From positions 1 through 38,590 of the forward strand of contig CABQND010000013.1 in the NCBI GenBank assembly GCA_902465495.1: a stretch of DNA of 38,590 nt, written 5' to 3'. The notes beneath the pieces were generated by a model. The model was not told where the DNA came from and searched no databases. It was given only the letters and a program-made list of their open reading frames with translations. Position numbers and translations under genes: made by a program. Origin of the DNA: an uncultured Eubacteriales bacterium (GTDB lineage Bacteria > Bacillota > Clostridia > Christensenellales > Borkfalkiaceae). How positions within the stretch are numbered: position 1 is the stretch's first letter; the number at the start of each line of letters is the position of its first letter. Positions 7,030-14,820 of this stretch are shown piece by piece.

Positions 7030-8730
7030 TTATGCTACCCCAAGGTGAAAAATTCCCAAAGTTACGCCGCAGAAAATAAGCAAGGAAAGTACGTCTGTGA
7101 TCGTAGTGATGAATGGATTGGCGAAAACAGCAGGGTCGATTTTAATGGCTTTGGCGAATATAGGCACGCAGCAACCTACAATTTTTGCGACGATAACTGC
7201 GAGGGCAATTGCTGTGCTGATTGCAAGGGAATAGATCAATGTATAATTGTATCCGAACAGAAGGTGATCTATCAGTTGAAGTTTTGCAAAGCAAACGATC
7301 CCTACGGATATAGCGACAAGAATAGAGACTCGAATTTCTTTCCAAATTACTTTTAATATATCCCGTGGACGAATTTCGTCGAGGGCCATGCCGCGGATAA
7401 CTGTAACGGAAGCCTGACTTCCTGCGTTTCCGCCTGTTCCCATGATCATAGGTACACAAGCGACGAGCAGGGTGGAAAGCATGGTCTCGTAAGTGTTCAG
7501 GATCAACCCTGTGAAAGTGGCGCTTACCATCAAAATTAAAAGCCAGGGGATGCGGTGCAGGTAAATGCGCAGTACGTTTGTTTCCAGATATGGTTTGTCG
7601 GACGGTGTGACCGAATTGATGTATGAAATATCTTCGGTTGCTTCTTCCGTGATGACATCGAGTGCGTCATCGACAGTAACGATGCCGACCAGTTTGTTTT
7701 CTTGGTCGACAACAGGAACGGACAACAGGTCGTAACGCGAAAGGGTGTTGGCGACTTCCTCTTTGTCTTCCTGCGTATCTACGAACACGAAATTGGTGTC
7801 CATGAAAGAGCCGACCTTTTCTTCGTAGCCGTGCAGCAGCAAATCTTTTACGGTAACGGTGCCGAGCAAGGTTTTTTGGTCGTCTGTGACATAGCAAGTA
7901 TAAATGGTTTCTTTGTCGATGGCCTCTTTTCGGATTTTTTCAAAGCATTGACGAACGGTCATGTGGGCGCGCAGAGAAATGCATTCCGTTGTCATCAGGC
8001 TTCCTGCGCTGTCTTTGGGATATTTTAAAATTTCGTTGATCTCTTTGCGGGTCTCATTATCGGCGTTGAGCAATATCCTTTTGACGACGTTTGCGGGCAT
8101 TTCTTCGATCAAATCTACGGTATCATCGACAAACAGTTCACTCAAGATAAGTTTTAGTTCGGCATCGCTGAAAGATTTGATAAGGAGCTCTTGCTGATTG
8201 CTGTTCATTTCTACAAAAGTTTCCGCGGCCAATTCTTTTGGCAATAGGCGGAACACAATTGGCAGATCTTTTTCTTCCAGTTCGGCAAAAATTTCGGCAA
8301 GGTCGATCGGTTCGAGTGCTGCGAGCAGTGGTTTGAGTTGAGAAAATTTCTTTTCTTCGAGATAGTCGACGATTTCAACGATTTTGTCGTTTCTGTTTTC
8401 AGGAGTTGCTTTCAGCAAGACTTCGTGGACTATATCGGTGGGCATGCTTTCGAGCAGTTCTCCGACATCATCGTCCAAAATCTCATCGGTGACATCTTGA
8501 AGTTTTACGTCGCTGAAATCTTTAAGGACGCGCTTTTGTGTTTCACGGTTTAAAAGTACAAACACGTCTGCGGCGACTTCTTTATCTAAGCAGTCAAATA
8601 ATTTTGTGAGGCGATCGCCGTCCAATTCTTCCAGCGTTTTTGCCAGTTCTTCGATCGTGTAATTGTCGATCAGCGCGTGTAAGTCTTCTGTTCTGTTTTC
8701 GTCCAAAAGCTGTACGATCGTCTCGTTCAC
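7030..8730 (-). CDS. mgtE: Magnesium transporter MgtE with duplicated N-domain
   Basis: A Mg2+ channel/transporter of the inner membrane. The C-terminal five-helix pore (about residues 390-566) has the signature MIMGTGGNAGSQAS and the conserved Asp in ITTITDVLSLLIF. Two CBS domains lie at about 245-385. MgtE is normally about 450 residues; this one has 566, because the superhelical N-domain occurs twice, at about 18-125 and 132-237 (compare FDCLDKEVAADVFV with FRLLPKELAAETFV, and KDFSD with KSFSD). The start is GTG, 9 bases after AGGAGG; an ATG one base after that AGGAGG gives only three codons. The leader is about 25 bases, too short for a Mg2+ riboswitch. It is monocistronic. Confidence 0.95.
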   Translation of the reverse strand: MNETIVQLLDENRTEDLHALIDNYTIEELAKTLEELDGDRLTKLFDCLDKEVAADVFVLLNRETQKRVLKDFSDVKLQDVTDEILDDDVGELLESMPTDIVHEVLLKATPENRNDKIVEIVDYLEEKKFSQLKPLLAALEPIDLAEIFAELEEKDLPIVFRLLPKELAAETFVEMNSNQQELLIKSFSDAELKLILSELFVDDTVDLIEEMPANVVKRILLNADNETRKEINEILKYPKDSAGSLMTTECISLRAHMTVRQCFEKIRKEAIDKETIYTCYVTDDQKTLLGTVTVKDLLLHGYEEKVGSFMDTNFVFVDTQEDKEEVANTLSRYDLLSVPVVDQENKLVGIVTVDDALDVITEEATEDISYINSVTPSDKPYLETNVLRIYLHRIPWLLILMVSATFTGLILNTYETMLSTLLVACVPMIMGTGGNAGSQASVTVIRGMALDEIRPRDILKVIWKEIRVSILVAISVGIVCFAKLQLIDHLLFGYNYTLIYSLAISTAIALAVIVAKIVGCCVPIFAKAIKIDPAVFANPFITTITDVLSLLIFCGVTLGIFHLGVA

Positions 8731-8762
8731 GGCGACATTCCTCCTGCAAATTTCTCTTTAAA

Positions 8763-8791
8763 AGTATAATTTTTTTACCGTAATTTGTCAA
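8763..8791 (-). promoter_or_regulatory. mgtE promoter
   Basis: On the minus strand, TTGACA (8791-8786), a 17-bp spacer and TATACT (8768-8763) lie 33 bases before the GTG. Confidence 0.88.
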
Positions 8792-8842
8792 GCATACGCA
8801 TTCTTTGCGAAGCGATAATTTTTGGTTTTGTATTCATATAAC

Positions 8843-8871
8843 TTGTCACTTTTTGCGGTATGTGCTATAAT
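8843..8871 (+). promoter_or_regulatory. Aminotransferase promoter
   Basis: TTGTCA (8843-8848), a 17-bp spacer and TATAAT (8866-8871) lie 35 bases before the ATG. It diverges from the mgtE promoter, with about 50 bases between the two -35 boxes. Confidence 0.88.
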
Positions 8872-8906
8872 TATAAAAATTAAAAAGATGAAAGGACAGG
8901 TGTTAT

Positions 8907-10088
8907 ATGAATCAGAGAATGTATGATCTGGGCAGCAAGCGCTCGGTAATACGTGAATTGTTTGAATTTGGTAAAAAGCGTGCAGCGGAAGTGGGGGCTG
9001 AAAATGTGTATGATTTCAGTTTGGGAAATCCGAGTGTGAACCCGCCGCAGGCAGTCGAAGATACGCTTATTGAACTGCTTCGTACGGAAGAGCCGACGCA
9101 GTTGCACGGTTATACATCTGCGCAGGGCGATGCGTCGGTACGTGCAGCAATTGCGGATTATATTCATAAGACACATGATGTGCCTGCGGACCCCGATTTT
9201 TTGTATATGACTTGCGGTGCAGCGGCTTCGTTGACAATTACGCTTTCGGCGATCTGCAACGCTGGAGACGAGGTAATTACTTTTAAGCCGTATTTTACGG
9301 AATACAAAGTATTCACCGAAACGGCCGGGGCAAAGCTTGTAGGCCTTGCGTCAGATCCGGAAACCTTCCAGCCTGATTTTGATGCTTTGGAAAAAGCAAT
9401 TAACGAAAAAACGGCGGTTGTTTTGATCAACACACCGAATAATCCGAGCGGTGTGGTATATAGTAGGGAAACGATCCTGAAATTGTCGGAAATTTTGCGT
9501 GCGGCTTCGGGGCGGTTGGGAAAAACCATTTATCTCGTGACGGATGAACCGTATCGCGAGCTTGTATACGGAAATGTCGAAGTGCCGTATTTAACCAAAT
9601 ATTATAAAAATACGATCGTTTGCTATTCTTATTCTAAGTCGTTATCTCTTCCGGGGGAACGCATCGGATATATCTTTGTCAATCCGGAAGCGGAAAATGC
9701 CCGTGAATTGTATCTTGCCGTTTGCGGGGCTGGCAGGGCATTGGGTTATGTTTGTGCGCCTTCTCTCTTTCAAAAATTGATTGCACGTTGTCAGGGTATG
9801 ACTTCGGATGTCAGTGTTTATGAGGGAAACAGAGATCTTTTGGCGGGTGCTTTGCGGAAGTATGGGTTCAAATGTGTCCAGCCGGACGGAGCGTTTTATT
9901 TATTTGTTAAAGTTCCTGACGGGAATACGGATTTCTTTTGCGAGCGTGCGAAAAAATATAATCTTTTGTTGGTACCGGGGGAAGGATTTGGTTGTGAAGG
10001 GTTTGTTCGTATTGCGTACTGTGTGTCGCGTGAAATGATTGTACGTTCATTGCCTTCTTTTGAAAAATTAGCGAAAGAGTATAAATAG
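8907..10088 (+). CDS. Pyridoxal-phosphate aminotransferase, class I/II
   Basis: A 393-residue fold-type I enzyme that moves an amino group between an amino acid and a 2-oxo acid in the cytosol. Motifs in order: FSLGNPSVNPP, LHGYTSAQG, GAAASLT, NTPNNPSGVVY, TDEPYRELVY (D213 contacts the PLP nitrogen), SYSKSLSLPGERIGY (K244 forms the Schiff base) and the C-terminal FVRIAYC, whose Arg binds the substrate carboxylate. This is the aspartate/aromatic group of clostridial aminotransferases; the true substrate cannot be told from sequence. AAAGGAC lies ahead of the ATG. The histidine phosphatase gene starts 26 bases later and is probably co-transcribed. Confidence 0.92.
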   Translation: MNQRMYDLGSKRSVIRELFEFGKKRAAEVGAENVYDFSLGNPSVNPPQAVEDTLIELLRTEEPTQLHGYTSAQGDASVRAAIADYIHKTHDVPADPDFLYMTCGAAASLTITLSAICNAGDEVITFKPYFTEYKVFTETAGAKLVGLASDPETFQPDFDALEKAINEKTAVVLINTPNNPSGVVYSRETILKLSEILRAASGRLGKTIYLVTDEPYRELVYGNVEVPYLTKYYKNTIVCYSYSKSLSLPGERIGYIFVNPEAENARELYLAVCGAGRALGYVCAPSLFQKLIARCQGMTSDVSVYEGNRDLLAGALRKYGFKCVQPDGAFYLFVKVPDGNTDFFCERAKKYNLLLVPGEGFGCEGFVRIAYCVSREMIVRSLPSFEKLAKEYK

Positions 10089-10114
10089 ATTTTAAAAAGG
10101 TGTGCTGAAAGAAT

Positions 10115-10840
10115 ATGAGACTTTTGTTTATACGGCACGGCGATCCCGATTACGAACACGATTCTCTGACTGAAAAGGGGGTGCGCGAGGCGGAATGCCT
10201 GGGGAAGTTTTTAAAAAGGGAACGCTTGGATGCGGTGTATGTTTCCCCGTTGGGAAGAGCGCAAAAGACGGCAGAGATTGCCCTCGCAGGAAGAGGTGAT
10301 CAACGGGAAACGCTGGATTGGCTTCGGGAATTTGCGGTCCCTATTGCAATGCCGAAAACGGGAGAAAAACATTGGATTTGGGATTTTTATCCCTCGTTTT
10401 TGCAGGAATATCCTCAACTGTATTCGCAGGAGGATTGGCTGTCTCTTCCTTTTATTGAACAAAGTTCTGTTCCGAAACAATACAAATTGGTTTGTGATGG
10501 GGTCGACACTCTTCTTGCTCGTCACGGATATGAACGGGTCGGTAATCGCTATCAAGCAGTGCAGGCGAATCGTGACACAATTGCCTTTTTTTGTCACTTT
10601 GGCGTGACAGGGGTAATATTATCCCATTTGTTTAATTTAGCTCCGGTTCCGTTGTTGCAACATTTTGTTGCAGCGCCCACTTCTGTGACTACTGTCTACA
10701 CGGAGGAGCGAGAGGAGGGTATTGTTTCTTTTCGATGTGCGCGTTACGGGGATGTCTCGCATCTTGTTTTGTCGAACGAACCGGTTTCATTTGCTGCTCG
10801 GTTTTGCGAAACGTTTGACGATTTTTCAGAACGCCATTGA
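10115..10840 (+). CDS. Histidine phosphatase family protein
   Basis: A 241-residue cytoplasmic member of the phosphoglycerate-mutase-like superfamily. The N-terminal FIRHGDP holds the phosphorylated His. SPLGRAQKTAEIAL carries the second active-site Arg, LREF follows, and FFCHFGVTG supplies the second catalytic His. Substrates in this family range from sugar phosphates to cofactor intermediates, so no specific role can be assigned. It follows the aminotransferase closely. The 70-base gap before the convergent deacetylase gene has only a weak TGCCA/TGGCA hairpin followed by TTTTTT at 10903-10908. Confidence 0.88.
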   Translation: MRLLFIRHGDPDYEHDSLTEKGVREAECLGKFLKRERLDAVYVSPLGRAQKTAEIALAGRGDQRETLDWLREFAVPIAMPKTGEKHWIWDFYPSFLQEYPQLYSQEDWLSLPFIEQSSVPKQYKLVCDGVDTLLARHGYERVGNRYQAVQANRDTIAFFCHFGVTGVILSHLFNLAPVPLLQHFVAAPTSVTTVYTEEREEGIVSFRCARYGDVSHLVLSNEPVSFAARFCETFDDFSERH

Positions 10841-10910
10841 GGAATCGCTTGTTTTTTTGAGTCGTGCGAAGTACTATGCCACACATAATTTGGCAAAATA
10901 TTCTTTTTTC

Positions 10911-11588
10911 TTAGTTAAAAACAGAGAAGATGTAGCCGTTTTCGGAAAAATGATCGATAATTGCTGATAGACTTTGCACAGTTGCTTTTCTTCCGACGCC
11001 GTCATGCATAAGGAGTATTATTTTTGATTTTCCGTTTGCGGAGCCTATGGCACGGTCAAACAATTCCTGAGGGGAGGCGTTTGTTAAAACGGCATCATCG
11101 GAAGAAGCATTCCAATCCACATAATGATAACCTGCGTTTGTAACGGCTTCTCTGTATTGAGGGTATAGGAAGGAGCCTCCCGGGAAACGGTATAGGTTTG
11201 TATCAAAATTCGGAATTGCGTTTGCGATTGCTTTTTTGCATTTTTGGATATCGGCAAGCAACGCTTCCGCAGATTTATAAATGACATTATACTCATGCGT
11301 ATAGGTATGGATACCAATTGTATGGCCTTCGTTATAAGTGCGTCTCAGGATTTCTTCTCGACCGCGGATTTGCTGTCCGATCACGAAAAAAGTTGCTTTC
11401 ACATTTTTTTCGTGTAAAATGTCGAGGACTTTCGGAGTGGTCGAATCGGTTGGTCCGTCGTCAAAGGTTAGATAAACAGTTTTTATTTCTTCTGTTGCCG
11501 GGGCGATGGTTGGGTCTGTACGATTTGTGCCGAAAAAAGGGACAGCGACCAGTAGCACGCCGAGTAACAGGCAAAGCGCTTTGTTCAT
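10911..11588 (-). CDS. Polysaccharide deacetylase (NodB/CE4 domain), exported
   Basis: A 225-residue CE4 deacetylase with an N-terminal hydrophobic segment (residues 4-20, signal peptide or anchor) and a short linker. Motifs in order: TFDDGPT (catalytic Asp and metal Asp), HTYTH (metal His pair), RFPGGS, DWNASSDD and LLMHDG. Such enzymes remove N-acetyl groups from peptidoglycan or other GlcNAc polymers outside the membrane. The short form with one NodB domain resembles the Bacillus PdaA/PdaB type, but the exact polymer is not decidable. No good ribosome binding site precedes the ATG. The gene is monocistronic. Confidence 0.92.
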   Translation of the reverse strand: MNKALCLLLGVLLVAVPFFGTNRTDPTIAPATEEIKTVYLTFDDGPTDSTTPKVLDILHEKNVKATFFVIGQQIRGREEILRRTYNEGHTIGIHTYTHEYNVIYKSAEALLADIQKCKKAIANAIPNFDTNLYRFPGGSFLYPQYREAVTNAGYHYVDWNASSDDAVLTNASPQELFDRAIGSANGKSKIILLMHDGVGRKATVQSLSAIIDHFSENGYIFSVFN

Positions 11589-11642
11589 ACTGCTTACAGT
11601 TTGTGCTCTTTTGTGAAATCGATTCTGTGCGGCCGAAAGGAA

Positions 11643-11671
11643 ATTCTATGCATAGCATAGAAAAGAAGCAA
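11643..11671 (-). promoter_or_regulatory. Deacetylase promoter
   Basis: Read on the minus strand, TTGCTT (11671-11666), a 17-bp spacer and TAGAAT (11648-11643) lie about 55 bases before the ATG. A CTATGCATAG palindrome (11646-11655) covers the -10 region and might be an operator. Confidence 0.65.
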
Positions 11672-11716
11672 GGAGAATTTACGGTAAAAAATTTAAAAGA
11701 AAATTTATAAAAATAC

Positions 11717-11746
11717 TTGACAAAGCCAGGAGGGCTGTGTTATTAT
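11717..11746 (+). promoter_or_regulatory. T-box/trpB2 promoter
   Basis: TTGACA (11717-11722), an 18-bp spacer and TATTAT (11741-11746). Confidence 0.8.
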
Positions 11747-11754
11747 CGAGAAAA

Positions 11755-12009
11755 CCGATGAGGTAAAGTAGTAGCACGCTACAGCAGATTTTCAGAGAGT
11801 TTCCGGCGGTGGGATGGAAGCAGTCTGACGCGGAGTGAATGGATTACCGAGGGCGGGGGCGAAAGTTTTCGAGTAGTTTCCGACGTGTCTTTCACGTTAC
11901 AGAAAGAGGGTATGATAGTACCTGCAAGGAGGCAATGCTATATAGCATTGTGAATTTGGGTGGCAACACGGTTTGATTCGTCCCAAGCGAATCGGACCGT
12001 GTCTTTTTT
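11755..12009 (+). ncRNA. T-box leader, tryptophan-specific
   Basis: A tRNA-sensing transcription attenuator. Stem I contains AGAGAG and a GGTGGG/GGAAGC distal part. The specifier region reads GAGTGAATGGATTACC, with TGG (Trp) at 11840-11842 followed by the usual purine. The T-box core GGGTGGCAACACGG (11958-11971) presents TGGC in the bulge, which pairs with a tRNA 3' end of GCCA, that is, discriminator G as in tRNA-Trp. The terminator (11966-12009) shares bases with the antiterminator. Uncharged tRNA-Trp should turn on trpB2. Confidence 0.95.
11966..12009 (+). terminator. T-box terminator stem
   Basis: ACACGGT (11966-11972) pairs with ACCGTGT (11996-12002), extended by GATTCG/CGAATC around the loop TCCCAAG, then CTTTTTT. 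It is mutually exclusive with the T-box antiterminator. Confidence 0.92.
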
Positions 12010-12043
12010 ATGCTCAAAAATAAAATATTATAGGAGGCAAATT

Positions 12044-13426
12044 ATGGCTAAACAAACGATCCCGTACAAAATCTATCTATCCGAAGAAGAGATGCCAAAG
12101 GTTTGGTATAATCTGAAGGCGGCGATGAATCGCAAACATCCGCCATTTCTGAATCCTGCGACATTAAATCCTTGTTCTGCCGACGATCTTCGTCCTGTTT
12201 TTTGTGATGAATGTATTGAGCAAGAATTGAATGATCGGGATGTGTATATTGAAATTCCCGAAGAGATCCGTAATTTTTACAAGATGTATCGTCCGTCGCC
12301 GTTGGTACGCGCGTATTGTTTGGAAAAAGCGTTGGGTACGCCGGCGGAGATTTATTATAAGTTTGAGGGGAATAACACGTCTGGGTCGCATAAGCTCAAT
12401 TCTGCTGCTGCGCAGGCATATTATGCAAAGAAGCAGGGTCTGAAATCGATTACGACCGAAACGGGCGCAGGACAGTGGGGTACAGCGCTTTCGATGGCGG
12501 CGGCGTATTTCGGGCTGGATCTGACTGTGTATATGGTCAAAGTTTCCAGTGAGCAAAAGCCGTATCGCAAGGAGGTAATCCGGACGTATGGAGCAAAGGT
12601 TATTCCTTCTCCTTCGGATACTACGGCGGCAGGACGTAAGATCTTAGAAGAATTTCCGGGTACGGGAGGATCTTTGGGATGCGCGATCAGCGAAGCGGTA
12701 GAACGGGCGGTAACCTCGGATTCCTGTCGGTATGTACTGGGCAGCGTCCTTGATCACGTCGTGTTGCACCAGTCGGTGATCGGGCAGGAATGTAAGATTG
12801 CTATGGACAAATATGGGATTGAACCGGATATGATTATCGGTTGCTGCGGCGGCGGTTCCAATTTCGGCGGTTTGATCGCACCGTTTATGGGCGAAAAAAT
12901 AGCGGGAAAGAACAATATAGATTTTATTGGTGTGGAACCGGCAAGTTGTCCTTCACTTACGCGCGGAAAGTATGCGTATGATTTCTGCGACAGTGCAAAG
13001 ACGACGCCGCTCGCAAAGATGTACACTCTCGGTTGTGGATTTATGCCATCGGCAAACCATGCAGGCGGATTGCGTTATCACGGTATGAGCCCGATTGTGT
13101 CTGAGTTGTATCATGATAAATATATGCGTGCGGTAGCGGTGGAACAGACCAAAGTATTTGAGGCAGCGGAAATGTTTGCGCGTACGGAAGGTATACTTCC
13201 AGCGCCTGAATCCAGCCATGCGATTCGCGTAGCAATGGATGAAGCATTGCGTTGTAAAGAGACGGGCGAGAAAAAGACAATTTTATTCGGGCTGACAGGA
13301 ACCGGGTATTTTGATTTGGCTGCATATAAGGCATATAATGACGGAACGATGACCGATTATATTCCGACGGACGAAGATTTGCAGCGTGGGTTTGCGTCTC
13401 TTCCCGATATTCCGCAGAATCGTTGA
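12044..13426 (+). CDS. trpB: Tryptophan synthase beta chain, TrpB2 type
   Basis: A cytosolic PLP enzyme that joins indole and serine to make tryptophan. At 460 residues, with the N-terminal extension MPKVWYN...HPPFLNP, it belongs to the long TrpB2 subgroup rather than the trpA-partnered TrpB1. PLP lysine K117 sits in GSHKLNSA, the catalytic Glu in TETGAGQWG (E139), and the phosphate-binding glycines in CCGGGSNFGG. I chose ATG 12044, 6 bases after AGGAGG; the frame is open further upstream to a GTG at 11960, but that lies inside the T-box. No other trp gene is near, so it may salvage indole. Trp-specific T-box control supports the tryptophan role. Confidence 0.95.
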   Translation: MAKQTIPYKIYLSEEEMPKVWYNLKAAMNRKHPPFLNPATLNPCSADDLRPVFCDECIEQELNDRDVYIEIPEEIRNFYKMYRPSPLVRAYCLEKALGTPAEIYYKFEGNNTSGSHKLNSAAAQAYYAKKQGLKSITTETGAGQWGTALSMAAAYFGLDLTVYMVKVSSEQKPYRKEVIRTYGAKVIPSPSDTTAAGRKILEEFPGTGGSLGCAISEAVERAVTSDSCRYVLGSVLDHVVLHQSVIGQECKIAMDKYGIEPDMIIGCCGGGSNFGGLIAPFMGEKIAGKNNIDFIGVEPASCPSLTRGKYAYDFCDSAKTTPLAKMYTLGCGFMPSANHAGGLRYHGMSPIVSELYHDKYMRAVAVEQTKVFEAAEMFARTEGILPAPESSHAIRVAMDEALRCKETGEKKTILFGLTGTGYFDLAAYKAYNDGTMTDYIPTDEDLQRGFASLPDIPQNR

Positions 13427-13443
13427 AAAAATTCATAAAATAA

Positions 13444-13472
13444 TTTACAATCCGGATTTAAAATGATATAAT
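13444..13472 (+). promoter_or_regulatory. galK operon promoter
   Basis: TTTACA (13444-13449), a 17-bp spacer and TATAAT (13467-13472). Confidence 0.85.
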
Positions 13473-13483
13473 AGAGGGGAGAA

Positions 13484-13495
13484 TGAAACGTTTCC
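13484..13495 (+). promoter_or_regulatory. Candidate LacI/GalR-family operator
   Basis: TGAAACGTTTCC contains the even palindrome GAAACGTTTC with a central CG, the form seen in many LacI/GalR-family operators. It begins 12 bases after the -10 box, around the transcription start, where a repressor would block initiation. It also lies within an AGGGGA...TCCCCT inverted repeat (13475-13498). No LacI-type gene is in the window. Confidence 0.6.
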
Positions 13496-13549
13496 CCTTT
13501 ATTTTTCATAATGGGGCGGCGTGTAAAAAATTAAAAAGGGAATGGAGAT

Positions 13550-14782
13550 ATGCAACTGAAAGATTTATACGGTAACGGTGTCACGAAACAAGACTTTGCG
13601 TCACGTATGGAAGCGCTTGCGAAGCAATTTGAGCAAGGCACGGGTGCTCGTCCGCAATATTGGTTTTCTTCGTCGGGCAGGGCGGAGATCATCGGAAATC
13701 ATACCGATCACAATCATGGAAAAGTTTTGGTGGCGGCGATCAGCTGCGATATACTTGCGGCGGTAAGCAAACGCGACGATGGAATAATTCGTATTCAATC
13801 AGTTGGGTTTCCTGCTTTTGAATTCAATATTAAAGACTTGAACATTGATCCTTCGGAATATGGAAAGAGTGTTGCATTGGCGCGCGGCGTTGTGAAGGGC
13901 ATTGTAGACAAGGGATATACGGTTGGCGGATTTACGGCATATACGGAAAGTACGATATTCCGCGGAGCGGGCGTGTCTTCCTCTGCGGCGTTTGAGCTTT
14001 TGGTATCGGAAATCCTCAATTCCCTGTACTTGGATGGCAAACTGACGAAAGTGGAAAAAGCGATCATTTCTCAGTATGCGGAGAACGAATATTTTGGCAA
14101 GCCTTGCGGATTGTTGGATCAGTCGGGGATTTCGCTGGGGGGGATCAATGAGATCGATTTTAAAGATCCTTCCTCGCCGGTGATTGAGACTCTTGTTCCG
14201 CCCGCGGGATACACGCTTGTCATCACGAATACGGGTGGATCGCACGCGGCGTTGACCGAGCATTATGCCGCGATCAAGACGGAGATGCGCGAAGTTGCGG
14301 CGTTTTTCGGCAAGACGGTATTGCGTGAAGTAAGCTACGACGAATTTTTTGAAGCGATTCCGAAACTGCGTGAAAAAGTTTCCGAACGTGCTATTTTGCG
14401 TGCTTTCCATTATTATGAAGAGAACGAGAGGGTTGATCGTGCGGCGAGCGCTCTTAAAGCCGGAAATGTGCAGGAATTTTTGAAAGCGATCGGAGAATCC
14501 GGAGTGAGCAGCTTAAATTGTCTGCAAAACTGCTTTGTTCCGGGCAGTGCGGAACAACCTGTTACGCTTGCGATACATATGTCTGAGCGGATTATCAAAG
14601 ACGGTGCTGTGCGCGTGCACGGAGGCGGTTTTGCCGGCACGATCGTGGCATATCTTGCGGATGCAGAGGTTGAAGGTTATGTTGCGCAGATGAGTAAGGT
14701 ATTTGGCAAGGAGAATGTGTTTACGGCGCAGGTTCGCCTGCCCGGTGCAATCCGCCTGGATGTTGACGAATTGCTCGCGTAA
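13550..14782 (+). CDS. galK: Galactokinase
   Basis: It phosphorylates alpha-D-galactose to galactose-1-phosphate with ATP, the first committed Leloir step, in the cytosol. The three GHMP-kinase motifs are visible: the galactokinase signature GRAEIIGNHTDHNHG (residues 43-57), the ATP loop RGAGVSSSAAFE (138-149) and the C-terminal HGGGFAGT. CGLLDQSG holds the catalytic-base Asp. Its 410 residues are normal. A GGGAATGGAG region precedes the ATG. galM follows after 38 bases. galT and galE are not here, so the rest of the Leloir pathway must lie elsewhere. Confidence 0.96.
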   Translation: MQLKDLYGNGVTKQDFASRMEALAKQFEQGTGARPQYWFSSSGRAEIIGNHTDHNHGKVLVAAISCDILAAVSKRDDGIIRIQSVGFPAFEFNIKDLNIDPSEYGKSVALARGVVKGIVDKGYTVGGFTAYTESTIFRGAGVSSSAAFELLVSEILNSLYLDGKLTKVEKAIISQYAENEYFGKPCGLLDQSGISLGGINEIDFKDPSSPVIETLVPPAGYTLVITNTGGSHAALTEHYAAIKTEMREVAAFFGKTVLREVSYDEFFEAIPKLREKVSERAILRAFHYYEENERVDRAASALKAGNVQEFLKAIGESGVSSLNCLQNCFVPGSAEQPVTLAIHMSERIIKDGAVRVHGGGFAGTIVAYLADAEVEGYVAQMSKVFGKENVFTAQVRLPGAIRLDVDELLA

Positions 14783-14820
14783 AGCATAATTAAAATTATT
14801 AACTTAAAGGGAGAAAGACA

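Noticed and set aside
8734..8745. Three-codon ORF (ATG TCG CCG TGA) overlapping the mgtE start
   Set aside because: Its ATG is one base from AGGAGG, too close for initiation, so translational coupling is unlikely.
8731..8762. Mg2+ riboswitch upstream of mgtE
   Set aside because: The promoter leaves a leader of only about 25 bases, too short for an M-box or any known magnesium aptamer.
11960..12043. N-terminal extension of TrpB2 from a GTG
   Set aside because: The extra codons lie in the T-box core and terminator; AGGAGG before ATG 12044 fixes the start.
13484..13495. CcpA cre site at the galactose operon
   Set aside because: The site has an even palindrome one base shorter than the cre consensus; a LacI/GalR-type operator fits better.
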